Origin: Nemertoderma westbladi
Lineage: Eukaryota > Xenacoelomorpha > Nemertodermatida > Nemertodermatidae
Assembly: GCA_032718475.1 (NCBI GenBank)
Contig: JAUCBJ010005438.1
Location: 1 to 56,887 of the forward strand
Reading direction: 5' to 3'
Length of the DNA stretch: 56,887 bases
A program made the translations under genes and the position numbers. Shown here piece after piece: positions 9,658 to 21,810 of the stretch. Position 1 is the stretch's first letter. Each line of letters opens with the position of its first letter. The notes beneath the pieces are model-generated. The model was not told the DNA's origin. It did no database searches and saw only the letters and a program-made list of their open reading frames with translations.

Positions 9658-12277
9658 ACTACCTGTGCCCAACAGAACCGCCCCTGAGACAGTTCCTGTC
9701 CTGGACTCCGAGCGAAATATCAATGATTTGTTGCCCGTTGTTCCCCGTCCACCCGCTACTATGTTGGCGGCTCCCGCTTCGGCGGTAGAGTGGGTGGATG
9801 AGGGACGGCTCGAGATGGGTCTCCTGCTCTGGCAGCTTAGGGAACACCGTTTCTGCTCCTCTCAGCAGGTCCGGGAGATGGAAGGGACTGTTCAGCAGTT
9901 AAAGGGAACAGTCAGAGAGGGCACGTTAGAGTTACAAGAAGTGCAGCAGAGTATCGCGTTAGAACGCGATAAATTAGTAAATATACAAAAGGGTATACCA
10001 CCACCCCCTGTAACAATGTGTCAACCTGTTAGGTCTGAAGTATTTCATGCGCAAGGTGTGGAGCCTACACGCATCTATACTGCTAGTGAAGTAGAAACTC
10101 CTATAGTAAACCCTATTAAGGGTAATTATAAACCTTTTGACAATGATATTCCATATAGACCTGATCATAATCCGAGAAATTTATATACCGATAACTCGAT
10201 ATTAAATAACACGATGGCCCAAGAAAGTTTTATGCGTCAAATGGCTAGAACCGAAGCCCGTCAAGCGGTAAAGGTGGGAGAGATCGTCAAATTCAATGGA
10301 GATGAGATGAAATGGTTACCTTTTAATGAATATTACAAAGATAACATACAGAACTCTGTGCTATCTAACGGAGAGAAACTTAGATTCCTCATAGAGTGCT
10401 TGGAAGGATCTCCCAAGTTAATGGCGTTAAAGTTTATTGGACATCCAGATGGATTAAGACAAGTTTGGGATACACTAAACATCAGGTATGGTAATAGGAA
10501 TAACATAGCTAGGTATTTGTATGCAAAATTGGTAGCGCCCTGAAAGTTCATTAGCAGCGGGATTATAGAGTTTTCCGATGAGATTCAGGAGATCTGTAGA
10601 CAATTAGATTGGCTAGGTAAGTCTCATGAATATCAGAGTTCTATGGTTATTGGAGCCGTGGCCTCTACTTTACCAAAGGGTGGAGTAGGTAAACGCTAGG
10701 ACAAGAAAGTCTTATATATGATGGAACAACAACGAAAAGACCCTACCATGGCTGATCTCATGTCATTCTTAGATGGAGAGGTAAAATTACAGCTCCTAAA
10801 GCAGTCCAGAGAGAAGACACCGGAAAATAAGGTAAGTGAGAAACCCGTTTCTAGGAGAAAGGTAACACCAGTGTGTTATACAGACGACGGCGAAAGCCAG
10901 GCCTCTCAAGAGGAGGACAGCGGGAAAGACACTGAAAGATCTTACTATGTCAAAAAAGCGCCTAAAGACGTAAGTAAATTTAAGTCTCGAACCAATGACA
11001 GGAGAGAACAGGTAACAAAAACTCCTCCTACGTCTCCTAATAGAGTTCACGGAAGAAAGCCCGAGGAAAGAACGAGAGTGCACAACGTTACCCAAGGTAA
11101 GGTGAGTAACATCAAACCAAAATGTGCGCTGTGCGACGGGCCCCACCGTTTAAGTGTGTGTGATAAATTTTTAAAGAAATCACTAAAGGATAGACGTGAA
11201 GTCATGTGGGATAAGCGGTTGTGTTATAATTGCCTCAGACAAGGACACCAACGGCGAACCTGTTACTCCGACGCATGGTGTGCAAAGTGCGGCGCGAAAC
11301 ATCATATCTTGTTGCACACTGAATTCGAACGAAACAGCCCGAGTCAGGTAAGTGAGTCCGAACTACATGTCTAATTCAGTGATGTGAACGACACTGACCA
11401 AAGTTCTGAGATGGAAGGATTCTATACGGATGAATTCTCCGACGAAAACGAATCCTGTTACCTAATAAATACCGCAGTGTATCGAGCACTTACGTATGAA
11501 AAGGAAACCGATAGTGAGTTCCCCCTAACTACTTCTGACCGACAACCATCTTGGAAAGCACCAACTTCCAATGTAGGAATCCGAGAATTTCCCGTAGTGC
11601 AGTTGAGGGTCCACGGACCTGAAAGGAGTTATATAGTGAAAGCCCTCCTTGACTCCGGTAGCACAGGAACATTCATCGACAAAGAACTAGCCGAAGACAT
11701 CTTTGCTGGACAACCCAAGTTCCGAACTAAGTTAAACATGTCAGGATTGTCCACCCCCCAGGATGAACTAGGAGAACACCTCATAAGATCAGTAAAAATG
11801 GTGGCGATAAAGAACTTCGCTACCAGCCAAGTGGAACCTTATAACTGGGATGAGGACGATTTCACCCAGCAGCTTAAGATACCTAGATTCAACACAGACT
11901 ACCCTGGAGTGCAAATACTCATCGGCCAAAATGCGCATGAGGCGCTTGAGACATTGGAGAAACGGCCTGCTCAACCGCAACCACTACAAACCTATGCGGG
12001 AAGAACCAGAGTAGGTTGGTACTTTACTGGCCCTTCCCGTAGAACTCTCATGGAAAGGTTACCCAAAGAACGGGTCTACCAGGTAAGTGAATGGGAAGAG
12101 GAGAGCAGTGAGGTAGACGACACAACTGAGGGAACACCATACTCCTCAGATAATGACGATATCCACCAACTCTTCGACGAGGAGAATACCATCGACCTCC
12201 TTACGGAAAACGAAACTTGGCAAAACCAAGTGAACCTATGTCAACTCATTCGACCAATCAGGACCAGTCGACTATAA
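9644..12277 (+). pseudogene. BEL-2 gag C-terminal part, zinc knuckles and protease
   Basis: One continuous frame with in-frame stops at 10541-10543 (TGA), 10697-10699 (TAG) and 11372-11374 (TAA). Domains in order: a DUF1759-like gag core (about 10270-10540, with KFNGDEMKWLPFNEYYKD and FLIECLEGSPKLMAL); a basic linker; three cysteine/histidine knuckles (about 11120-11315, CALCDGPHRLSVC, CYNCLRQGHQRRTC, CAKCGAKHHILLH), the usual BEL arrangement; and a retroviral-type aspartic protease with active site LLDSGSTGTF near 11646-11675. The frame ends at 12275-12277 before the RT, which sits in another frame. The product would package RNA and process the polyprotein. Confidence 0.85.
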
Positions 12278-12293
12278 CGACAAACTGAATGAC

Positions 12294-12648
12294 GTGATAG
12301 ATCGCTACAACGCGAAGACTCGGGATGAACACACCGTACGATTCTTTACTCAAGAGGCTGTAGAGCCCAATTCCTACGATAAGGCCCTATCGGTAGAAGA
12401 AGAAAGAGCCAAGCAGATACAGGAGACAACTACACGTTTTCTTAAAGATCAAGGTAGATATGAAATTGGTCTGCCATTTCGAAAGCGAGAACCTATATTT
12501 ATAAACAACCGACCCTTGGTGGAGAAAAGAATTGCGCAACTACATCGACGCCTTACGGCAAATGCTTCAGCTAAGGAAATGTACAAGACTCAGTTGAAGA
12601 AATTTATTGACAAGGGATATGCGGAGCGAGTACCGGAAGAAACACCCA
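12294..12648 (+). pseudogene. BEL-2 pol, start of reverse transcriptase
   Basis: It encodes the region just before and at the start of Pao-type RT (GRYEIGLPFRKREP, LHRRLTANASAKEMY, KKFIDKGYAERVP). It is cut at 12648 by the Gypsy dimer, after a codon's first base. The reading frame resumes at 21816 once the insertion and one copy of its ACCCA duplication are ignored, so the insertion alone disrupts this part. A frameshift between about 12240 and 12294 separates it from the protease frame. Confidence 0.88.
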
Positions 12649-12949
12649 TGTTAGATTATGTATTGTTAGGTCTCTAGTAGACCCTGGCTTGGTGGTGGTT
12701 AGATCCAACCTACTGGTCTTTTAGCTACCGGTCCTCTTCTGGTATTCCGGTATTCAGTCTTTCCTATCTTCTAGGTCTGTAGGTACAGTAACCGTTACCG
12801 GTACCTACTGTACTGCTGTACTGATGTGCTGTAAGGTGGTGGGTGTGTTCGTTGGTCTGTTGGTTCATATTATTGTTTGATATGCTGTTCTGTATGTCGA
12901 CCATTAATAAACTGATGCAGCTGGTATTCATTTATTTCCGATCCCAATA
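12649..12949 (+). repeat. Gypsy dimer LTR A (outer left)
   Basis: 301 bp, starting TGTTAGATTATG and ending GATCCCAATA, with AATAAA at 12906-12911 as a possible polyadenylation signal. It shares with LTR C three states in which the middle LTR differs. Confidence 0.92.
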
Positions 12950-12967
12950 TGGCGCAGTGATGTACTT
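12950..12967 (+). promoter_or_regulatory. Probable primer-binding site, Gypsy unit A
   Basis: The sequence right after LTR A starts TGGCGCAGTGATGTAC. TGG at this position is the complement of a tRNA 3' CCA end. The same sequence follows LTR B at 17395. Which tRNA primes was not determined. Confidence 0.6.
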
Positions 12968-13128
12968 GATGTTCCTACAACCCTATTCAAATGGTGGACA
13001 TTCCAGCACATTCAGCAGGTTAGATAATTCAACATTATTCTACCGGTCGCCTCTACTGATTCTGATCTAGGCCTAGCTACCTACCTATACTTCTGGTGGT
13101 GTACCTACTCCAGTACTCTTCTAAACTA

Positions 13129-13291
13129 AGCCCTTGGGACGGACAGTGGAGTGACTCACGCTGGTTATCGTTGTCGTTGTGTAGCTACTACGTTGGCGTA
13201 AAACACAGCGACGACGGTACATCGGCGCTGAGGACCTTGCGCTGTCCAGGGGCCGTGAGGGGTAGGCAGCAACGCCCGCTAGCCTAATTAT
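13129..13291 (+). promoter_or_regulatory. 163-bp shared 5' module, Gypsy unit A
   Basis: Starts AGCCCTTGGGACGGACAGTG and ends CGCCCGCTAGCCTAATTAT. It recurs at 17574-17736 in the second unit and, without gaps, at 26579-26741 in BEL-2, each time upstream of a reading frame. The 5' CGGACAGTG can pair with a 3' CGCTGTCC, and GTTGTCGTTGTGT with ACACAGCGACGAC, so a folded RNA is plausible. A role as promoter, structured leader or internal ribosome entry is only a hypothesis. A 63-codon open frame across it has no recognisable domain. Confidence 0.5.
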
Positions 13292-13539
13292 AACTACCGG
13301 TACCTATTCAATTCACATTCAGCAGTCAGGCGGTATTCCAGTCTGCCAGTATTCGATAACTACAGATTTTGGCTGATTTGCGTGCAAAAGTTTTGCACAT
13401 TTTTGCAAAATTTTTTCTTTTCGGATTTTTCAAATTTTTTTCGGATATTTAATTTCCTGAAATTTCTCTAATATTCAACAGTCAGATATGCCTAACTAAA
13501 GCTGAACTCGAAACCGAACTGGAGGTTTTAAGAGAACAG

Positions 13540-15594
13540 TTGGCTGGTCGTGGTAATCCTGATCCCACCTCAGCTCTTCTACATGCTTTAGTTAAATCAC
13601 AACGCGATTTGGCTGATTCCTTAGCACAATCCCAAGCCCAAAATGCCCATCAATTTCAACAATTACTTGGTCAACCACATCAACCTGTAGTTCATCAGGC
13701 TGACTCAACCCCTCGTAATCTTCAAATTAAAGCACCAATTGCTTTAGAACCGGATTTCAGTTTAGCAAAATTTGAAACTTGGAAGTCGGTTTGGGCGGAT
13801 TATTATTCTGCATTTCAGATGGATAGAATGGCTAGGGATAGGCAAATCTGTATTTTCAGGAGTTACCTTTCTATAGGTATGCGCTCTACACTGGAACAAG
13901 TTATTGACATTCCTCCTGACACACATGATAATCCTTTAACAGTTCAGGTGTTAATAGATTGTATTCAAAGTTATTATCGTGGTAAACGGAATATAGCCCT
14001 TGATTGTGTTCAGTTTGATAATAGGAAACAATGTCAAAGTGAAAATTTTGATAGCTACCTGGTTGCTATTAAAGATCTTGCTCGAGATGCTGATCTATGT
14101 CGTCATTGTTTTGATCGGCGGTTGACTACTCGAATTATGTCTGGTATTTCTTGCGAGGACACCAGATCTAAACTTCTTGCCTTGACTCCATTTCCATCGC
14201 TTGAAGATGCTGTAAATCTTTGTAGGTCTGAGGAATCAGCCCAAGCTGGAGTTCAGGATTTAAAAAACCCTTCAATCAACCAAGCTTCTCGACAATCTCA
14301 TTTTCACAACAAAAAGCCTTATAATTCCAGGCGCAACAGTTCTTCTAAATCCAATTCCAGAAACAATTCTTCAACTACTGGCCCTATAGTTTGTTATGGT
14401 TGTGGTAAAACAGACCATAAACACGCTGACTGTCCAGCAAGGAACAAAGATTGTTCTTATTGTGGCAAGGAAGGCCACTTTGCCAATGTTTGTCGGTCTA
14501 AACAAAATAATTCGAATTCATCTTCAAAACCTAAGACAAAACCCATTAGCCGCATCACCCTCAATTTGGTTGGAAGCCATAATCGACAAGCTCCGAAAGT
14601 ATTTCTGAACTTCTGTCATATCGCAACAGGACATTTATTCGGTTCTCTCAAAGCAACTCCAGATACTGGTGCTGAGGCCACTGTTGCCGGCTTAGATTTT
14701 CTTCAGGCCCTTTCTATTGACAAAGAAAATTTACTTCCACCAGACCATGATGATCTTTCTGCTGCTAATGGTAGTCTTCTTTCATGCATTGGTCTCCTCC
14801 ACACCACAATTTCCTATGGCGAATATTCAACTGATGAGCTTATCTGCATTTGTGAAGAAGTCGATGGAATTCTTTTGGCATGGTATACTTGTCAAAACCT
14901 AGGAATTATTTCAAGTTCATATCCAGAACCAGTGGCAGAAATTCAGTCTGTTGCTTCTTCTAATTCTTCTAATATGTCACCTATTGGTATTAAAAACTCA
15001 ATTCCAACAACATCATTCAAGGTTGACTTCCATCTTTCTGATGAACCTTCGCCTTCAGAATGGGATACTGTTAAGCAGAAACTCATAAAGGCTTATTCTG
15101 ATGTTTTTGACCAAGATGACAAACTTCGTCCAATGAATGGCCCACCCATGACCATTTCATTAAAAGATGATGCCCAACCATATGCTATTCATACAGCCAG
15201 GCAACTTCCTTTAGCCATTAGAGACTGGGCTAAAGCTCGCTTAGAGAAAATGGTTGAACAAGGTATTATTTGTCCAGTTCTGGATAACGAACCAACTGAT
15301 TGGGTCCATCCTTCCGATATCACTTCCGATATCACTTCTGATATCACTTCTGATATCAGTTCCGATATCACTTCCGATATCACTTCCGATATCACTTCCG
15401 ATATCACTTCCGATATCACTTCCGATATCACTTCCGATATCACTTCCGATATCACTTCCGATATCACTTCCGATATCACTTCCGATATCACTTCCGATAT
15501 CACTTCCAATATCACTTCCGATATCACTTCCTCTATTAGCGAAAAGGCAGGCCCTCTTCGGGACCTTCTTAAAGTTAAAAATGTCTTCTGTTGA
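13540..15594 (+). pseudogene. Gypsy unit A gag-protease with truncated RT
   Basis: The frame is open from before 13540. There is no in-frame ATG; the nearest upstream ATG (13488) is out of frame in both units. Domains: capsid-like gag (LAKFETWKSVWADYYSAF), two CCHC knuckles (CYGCGKTDHKHADC and CSYCGKEGHFANVC, about 14392-14487), aspartic protease with ATPDTGAEATVAGL (about 14658-14699), and the pre-RT segment (KARLEKMVEQGIICPV). From 15313 the RT palm and YxDD are missing, replaced by 18 units of a 12-bp repeat. The frame then resumes in the RT/RNase H connection (LLKVKNVFC) and stops at TGA 15592-15594, where TGG would be expected. Confidence 0.88.
15313..15528 (+). repeat. 12-bp tandem repeat replacing RT, 18 units (unit A)
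   Basis: Exactly 216 bp of TCCGATATCACT, translated as repeated Ser-Asp-Ile-Thr, with a few one-base variants (TCTGATATC, ATCAGT, TCCAATATC). Being a multiple of three, it keeps the polyprotein frame open. Confidence 0.95.
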
Positions 15595-17025
15595 TCAGAA
15601 CCCCAAGAAACAACATGGAGAAAGGGAAGTGAACATTCTATTCCAGACGCACATTCCCGGGCCCCTGTTTCGGATCCTACTCCAGAGGATATTCTTTGTG
15701 ATACAGATGTCAATGACCATGTTTCTGCAGTCATTTGTCACGTGTCTACCTCAATTGTTGTCTCTGATGCTCCAAGTCATCTCAAGGATTCATATATTGA
15801 GTCTATCCGATCATCTGCAAAGGATGATATTTCTTACATGGCTTTGGTGGATGCTGTTATTTCTGGATTTCCATCAACATCCACACAATGTTCTGTGCAC
15901 ATACGCCCATTCTGGAATGTGCGACATCAGTTATCTTGTGAAGATAATCTTCTTTTATTAGGTTCCCGGATTGTAATTCCATCTTCCCTCCGCAATGATG
16001 TCCTGAAGCACCTTCATGATGCTCATCAGGGCATTGAACTTTCTAAGAGGAGAGCTAGGCAAACTGTATTCTGGCCTGGTATCAATAGCGATATTACAAA
16101 CATAGTCAATTCTTGTCCCCAGTGTCAACTTTATCAACCAAGTTTACCTAAAGAGTCTCTCCAAAGCGACCCTCATCCATGTCTTCCAATGGAGGATTGC
16201 TCTGCTGATCTTTTCTACTTCAGCACCTGGTCATACCTGGTTTATGTCGATAGATATTCTGGGTGGCCATGCGTTCATTCTTGGCGTGCCGATCCTTCCA
16301 GCTCTCAAGTTATTTCAGCTCTTCGAGGATGGTTCAAAGATTTCGGTATTCCAAAACGCCTTCGTTCTGATGGTGGTACACAATTTAATTCAGCATGTTA
16401 TCATGATTTCTTATCCGAATGGAATATCATCCCTGAGTATTCTACTCCTGAGTATCCTCAGTCTAATGGCCATGCAGAGGGGGCTGTAAAGGCCATGAAA
16501 TCATTGATAAAAAAGTTAGATATCAAAGGAGATCTAAACTCTACTTGCTTTGTTCGTGGTTTGCTGGAATGGAGAAATACTCCTAAAGAACATGGTATGT
16601 CTCCAGCTCAACTGTTGTTCGGTAGATCCCTCCGTTCCACTATACCAGCTCATTCGTCCACACTGGCAGGTGATTCATTCCCTATCCCTGGTCCTTCAAC
16701 GTCTTCAGCAACTGAATCATATTATAATGATCATGCTCACGACTTAACCCCGATTCCTATTGGTTCCCGAGTTTGCATCCAGAGTGCACATTCCAAACTA
16801 TGGAACAAATCTGGTATCGTCCTTTCCCGTGGTACTAGGCGAGATTACAGGATAGAACTAGACAATGGTCGGGTGTATTGGAGAAATCGTCGTTATCTGC
16901 GTTCCATCCCAGATGACTCTTCTCTTCGTGACATAACGCCTCAAAAACAGGTACAGTTCGCTGATGATCTTCCCAGGCGCAGTTCGAGAACTCACAAGCA
17001 ACCAGCAAGATTCGGAGTTCAATGA
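15595..17025 (+). pseudogene. Gypsy unit A integrase
   Basis: Same frame as gag after the TGA. It begins with the tail of RNase H (residues resembling the ...ADALSRAP end) and then a complete integrase: zinc-binding HHCC (HLHDAHQG ... CPQCQ, about 16009-16128), the DDE core with Asp in CSADLFYF, Asp in RSDGGTQF and Glu in NGHAEGAVK, and a C-terminal domain with WNKSGIVLSRGTRRDYRIEL. It is open to the TGA at 17023-17025. All catalytic residues are kept, so the enzyme part could still work if expressed, but it lies behind a stop codon and has no RT beside it. Confidence 0.88.
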
Positions 17026-17094
17026 ACTGACCTATTGGTGGTGGTTGGATTTTTTTTTCAGTACAAATGTCTCCTACATTGTTCTTGGGGGAGA

Positions 17095-17394
17095 TGTTAG
17101 ATTATGTATTGTTAGGGCTCTAGTAGACCCTGGCTTGGTGGTGGTTAGATCCAACCTACTGGTCTTTTAGCTACCGGTCCTCTTCTGGTATTCCGGTATT
17201 CAGTCTTTCCTATCTTCTTGGTCTGTAGGTACAGTAACCGTTACCGGTACCTACTGTACTGCTGTACTGATGTGCTGTAAGGTGGTGGGTGTGTTCGTTG
17301 GTCTGTTGGTTCATATTATTGTTTGATATGCTGTTCTGTATGTCAACCATTAATAAACTGATGCAGCTGTATTCATTTATTTCCGATCCCAATA
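17095..17394 (+). repeat. Gypsy dimer LTR B (middle, shared)
   Basis: 300 bp, serving as 3' LTR of unit A and 5' LTR of unit B. It differs from both outer LTRs at TTCTTGGTC (others TTCTAGGTC), GTCAACC (others GTCGACC) and a missing G in GCAGCTGTATT. It is preceded by the purine tract TGGGGGAGA. Confidence 0.92.
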
Positions 17395-17573
17395 TGGCGC
17401 AGTGATGTACTTGATGTTCCTACAACCCTATTCAAATGGTGGACATTCCAGTGCATTCAGCAGGTTAGATAATTCAACATTATTCTACCGGTCGCCTCTA
17501 CTGATTCTGATCTAGGCCTAGCTACCTACCTATACTTCTGGTGGTGTACCTACTCCAGTACTCTTCTAAACTA

Positions 17574-17736
17574 AGCCCTTGGGACGGACAGTGGAGTGAC
17601 TCGCGCTGGTTATCGTTGTCGTTGTGTAGCTACTACGTTGGCGAAAAACACAGCGACGACGGTACATCGGCGCTGAGGACCTTGCGCTGTCCGGGGGCCG
17701 TGAGGGGTAGGCAGCAACGCCCGCTAGCCTAATTAT
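17574..17736 (+). promoter_or_regulatory. 163-bp shared 5' module, Gypsy unit B
   Basis: Same module as at 13129-13291 with a handful of substitutions. Compared base by base with the BEL-2 copy at 26579-26741 it shows 18 differences in 163 positions, 17 of them transitions, and no gap. Confidence 0.5.
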
Positions 17737-17984
17737 AACTACCGGTACCTATTCAATTCACATTCAGCAGTCAGGCGGTATTCCAGTCTGCCAGTATTCG
17801 ATAACTACAGATTTTGGCTGATTTGCGTGCAAAAGTTTTGCACATTTTTGCAAAATTTTTTCTTTTCGGATTTTTCAAATTTTTTTCGGATATTTAATTT
17901 CCTGAAATTTCTCTAATATTCAACAGTCAGATATGCCTAACTAAAGCTGAACTCGAAACCGAACTGGAGGTTTTAAGAGAACAG

Positions 17985-20009
17985 TTGGCTGGTCGTGGTA
18001 ATCCTGATCCCACCTCAGCTCTTCTACATGCTTTAGTTAAATCACAACGCGATTTGGCTGATTCCTTAGCACAATCCCAAGCCCAAAATGCCCATCAATT
18101 TCAACAATTACTTGGTCAACCACATCAACCTGTAGTTCATCAGGCTGACTCAACCCCTCGTAATCTTCAAATTAAAGCACCAATTGCTTTAGAACCGGAT
18201 TTCAGTTTAGCAAAATTTGAAACTTGGAAGTCGGTTTGGGCGGATTATTATTCTGCATTTCAGATTGATAGAATGGCTAGGGATAGGCAAATCTGTATTT
18301 TCAGGAGTTACCTTTCTATAGGTATGCACTCTACACTGGAACAAGTTATTGACATTCCTCCTGACACACATGATAATCCTTTAACAGTTCAGGTGTTAAT
18401 AGATTGTATTCAAAGTTATTTTCGTGGTAAACGGAATATAGCCCTTGATTGTGTTCAGTTTGATAATAGGAAACAACGTCAAAGTGAAAATTTTGATAGC
18501 TACCTGGTTGCTATTAAAGATCTTGCTCGAGATGCTGATCTATGTCGTCATTGTTTCGATCGGCGGTTGACTACTCGAATTATGTCTGGTATTTCTTGCG
18601 AGGACACCAGATCTAAACTTCTTGCCTTGACTCCATTTCCATCGCTTGAAGATGCTGTAAATCTTTGTAGGTCTGAGGAATCAGCCCAAGCTGGAGTTCA
18701 GGATTTAAAAAACCCTTCAATCAACCAAGCTTCTCGACAATCTCGTTTTCACAACAAAAAGCCTTATAATTCCAGGCGCAACAATTCTTCTAAATCCAAT
18801 TCCAGAAACAATTCTTCAACTACTGGCCCTATAGTTTGTTATGGTTGTGGTAAAACAGACCATAAACGCGCTGACTGTCCAGCAAGGAACAAAGATTGTT
18901 CTTATTGTGGCAAGGAAGGCCACTTTGCCAATGTTTGTCGGTCTAAACAAAATAATTCGAATTCATCTTCAAAACCTAAGACAAAACCCATTAGCCGCAT
19001 CACCCTCAATTTGGTTGGAAGCCATAATCGACAGGCTCCGAAAGTATTTCTGAACTTCTATCATATCGCAACAGGACATTTATTCGGTTCTCTCAAAGCA
19101 ACTCCAGATACTGGTGCTGAGGCCACTGTTGCCGGCTTAGATTTTCTTCAGGCCCTTTCTATTGACAAAGAAAATTTACTTCCACCAGACCATGATGATC
19201 TTTCTGCTGCTAATGGTAGTCTTCTTTCATGCATTGGTCTCCTCCACACCACAATTTCCTATGGCGAATATTCAACTGATGAGCTTATCTGCATTTGTGA
19301 AGAAGTCGATGGAATTCTTTTGGCATGGTATACTTGTCAAAACCTAGGAATTATTTCAAGTTCATATCCAGAACCAGTGGCAGAAATTCAGTCTGTTGCT
19401 TCTTCTAATTCTTCTAATATGTCACCTATTGGTATTAAAAACTCAATTCCAACAACATCATTCAAGGTTGACGTCCATCTTTCTGATGAACCTTCGCCTT
19501 CAGAATGGGATACTGTTAAGCAGAAACTCATAAAGGCTTATTCTGATGTTTTTGACCAAGATGACAAACTTCGTCCAATGAATGGCCCACCCATGACCAT
19601 TTCATTAAAAGATGATGCCCAACCATATGCTATTCATACAGCCAGGCAACTTCCTTTAGCCATTAGAGACTGGGCTAAAGCTCGCTTAGAGAAAATGGTT
19701 GAACAAGGTATTATTTGTCCAGTTCTGGATAACGAACCAACTGATTGGGTCCATCCTTCCGATATCACTTCTGATATCACTTCCGATATCAGTTCCGATA
19801 TCACTTCCGATATCACTTCTGATATCACTTCCGATATCACTTCCGATATCACTTCCGATATCACTTCCGATATCACTTCCGATATCACTTCCGATATCAC
19901 TTCCGATATCACTTCCGATATCACTTCCGATATCACTTCCGATATCACTTCCTCTATTAGCGAAAAGGCTCTTCGGGACCTTCTTAAAGTTAAAAATGTC
20001 TTCTGTTGA
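17985..20009 (+). pseudogene. Gypsy unit B gag-protease with truncated RT
   Basis: Near-identical to the unit A frame, with the same lack of an in-frame ATG, the same knuckles (here HKRADC), protease motif, RT loss and TGA at the same place (20007-20009). It differs by nine or so residues in gag-protease, four of them Arg/His or Arg/Cys exchanges, by 16 rather than 18 copies of the 12-bp repeat, and by a 6-bp deletion just after the repeat. The shared defects show that the RT loss and the stop came before the dimer. Confidence 0.88.
19758..19949 (+). repeat. 12-bp tandem repeat replacing RT, 16 units (unit B)
   Basis: 192 bp of the same TCCGATATCACT unit as in unit A, two units shorter, again in frame. 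Confidence 0.95.
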
Positions 20010-21440
20010 TCAGAACCCCAAGAAACAACATGGAGAAAGGGAAGTGAACATTCCATTCCAGACGCACTTTCCCGTGCCCCTGTTTCGGATCCTACTCCAG
20101 AGGGTATTCTTTGTGATACAGCTGTCAATGACCATGTTTCTGCAGTCATTTGTCACGTTTCTACCTCAATTGTTGTCTCTGATGCTCCAAGTCATCTCAA
20201 GGATTCACATATTGAGTCTATCCGATCATCTGCAAAGGATGATATTTCTTACATGGCTTTGGTGGATGCTGTTATTTCTGGATTTCCCTCAACATCCACA
20301 CAATGTTCTGTGCACATACTCCCATTCTGGAATGTGCGACATCAGTTATCTTGTGAAGATAATCTCCTTTTATTAGGTTCCCGGATTGTAATTCCATCTT
20401 CCCTCCGCAAGGATGTCCTGAAGCACCTTCATGATGCTCATCAGGGCATTGAACGTTCTAAGAGGAGAGCTAGGCAAACTGTATTCTGGTCTGGTATCAA
20501 TAGCGATATTACAAACATAGTCAATTCTTGTCCCCAGTGTCAACTTTATCAACCAAGTTTACCTAAAGAGTCTCTCCAAAGCGACCCTCATCCATGTCTT
20601 CCAATGGAGGATTGCTCTGCTGATCTTTTCTACTTCAGCACCTGGTCATACCTGGTTTATGTCGATAGATATTCTGGGTGGCCATGCGTTCATTCTTGGC
20701 GTGCCGATCCTTCCAGCTCTCAAGTTATTTCAGCTCTTCGAGGATGGTTCAAAGATTTCGGTATTCCAAAACGCCTTCATTCTGATGGTGGTACACAATT
20801 TAATTCAGCACGTTATCATGATTTCTTATCCGAATGGAATATCATCCCTGAGTATTCTACTCCTGAGTATCCTCAGTCTAATGGCCATGCAGAGGGGGCT
20901 GTAAAGGCCATGGAATCATTGATAAAAAAGTTAGATATCAAAGGAGATCTAAACTCTACTTGCTTTGTTCGTGGTTTGCTGGAATGGAGAAATACTCCTA
21001 AAGAACATGGTATGTCTCCAGCTTAACTGTTGTTCGGTAGATCCCTCCGTTCCACTATACCAGCTCATTCGTCCACACTGGCAGGTGATTCATTCCCTAT
21101 CCCTGGTCCTTCAACGTCTTCAGCAACTGAATCATATTATAATGATCATGCTCACGACTTAACCCCGATTCCTATTGGTTCCCGAGTTTGTATCCAGAGT
21201 GCACATTCCAAACTATGGAACAAATCTGGTATCGTCCTTTCCCGTGGTACTAGGCGAGATTACAGGATAGAACTAGACAATGGTCGGGTGTATTGGAGAA
21301 ATCGTCGTTATCTGCGTTCCATCCCAGATGACTCTTCTCTTCGTGACATAACGCCTCAAAAACAGGTACAGTTCGCTGATGATCTTCCCAGGCGCAGTTC
21401 GAGAACTCACAAGCAACCAGCAAGATTCGGAGTTCAATGA
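20010..21440 (+). pseudogene. Gypsy unit B integrase, broken by TAA
   Basis: Same layout as the unit A integrase. An in-frame TAA at 21024-21026, after MSPA, replaces the CAA still present in unit A (16609-16611), a C-to-T change. It falls after the DDE residues but removes the C-terminal domain, whose frame then continues to 21440. The catalytic motifs SDGGTQF and NGHAEGAVK are intact. Confidence 0.88.
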
Positions 21441-21509
21441 ACTGACCTATTGGTGGTGGTTGGATTTTTTTTTCAGTACAAATGTCTCCTACATTGTTCT
21501 TGGGGGAGA

Positions 21510-21810
21510 TGTTAGATTATGTATTGTTAGGGCTCTAGTAGACCCTGGCTTGGTGGTGGTTAGATCCAACCTACTGGTTTTTTAGCTACCGGTCCTCTTC
21601 TGGTATTCCGGTATTCAGTCTTTCCTATCTTCTAGGTCTGTAGGTACAGTAACCGTTACCGGTACCTACTGTACTGCTGTACTGATGTGCTGTAAGGTGG
21701 TGGGTGTGTTCGTTGGTCTGTTGGTTCATATTATTGTTTGATATGCTGTTCTGTATGTCGACCATTAATAAACTGATGCAGCTGGTATTCATTTATTTCT
21801 GATCCCAATA
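21510..21810 (+). repeat. Gypsy dimer LTR C (outer right)
   Basis: 301 bp, preceded by the purine tract TGGGGGAGA and followed by the target duplication ACCCA (21811-21815). Private differences are two C-to-T changes (GGTTTTTTAG and TTTCTGATCC). Confidence 0.92.

Larger units (their letters stand above)
12649..21810 (+). mobile_element. Gypsy tandem dimer, LTR-int-LTR-int-LTR
   Basis: Three LTRs (12649-12949, 17095-17394, 21510-21810) separate two internal regions (12950-17094 and 17395-21509). The whole is flanked once by the 5-bp duplication ACCCA (12644-12648 and 21811-21815), so it behaves as one insertion in BEL-2 pol. Each unit has a leader, a single gag-protease-integrase frame and a purine tract TGGGGGAGA before the next LTR. 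Both lack most of RT and RNase H. Gag with two CCHC knuckles and the integrase type place it in Ty3/Gypsy, perhaps Mag-like or K02A2.6-like; the clade is a guess. Confidence 0.93.

Noticed and set aside
8128-11374. Stop codon reassignment explaining the many in-frame stops
   Set aside because: TGA, TAG and TAA are all involved, with frameshifts as well, and intact frames (CsRn1-like gag, host exons) use normal stops.
13096-13287. A 63-codon frame upstream of Gypsy gag (and 17541-17732) as a real protein
   Set aside because: It overlies the shared 163-bp module. The BEL-2 copy of the module does not support a conserved protein start there, and the changes do not follow a coding pattern.
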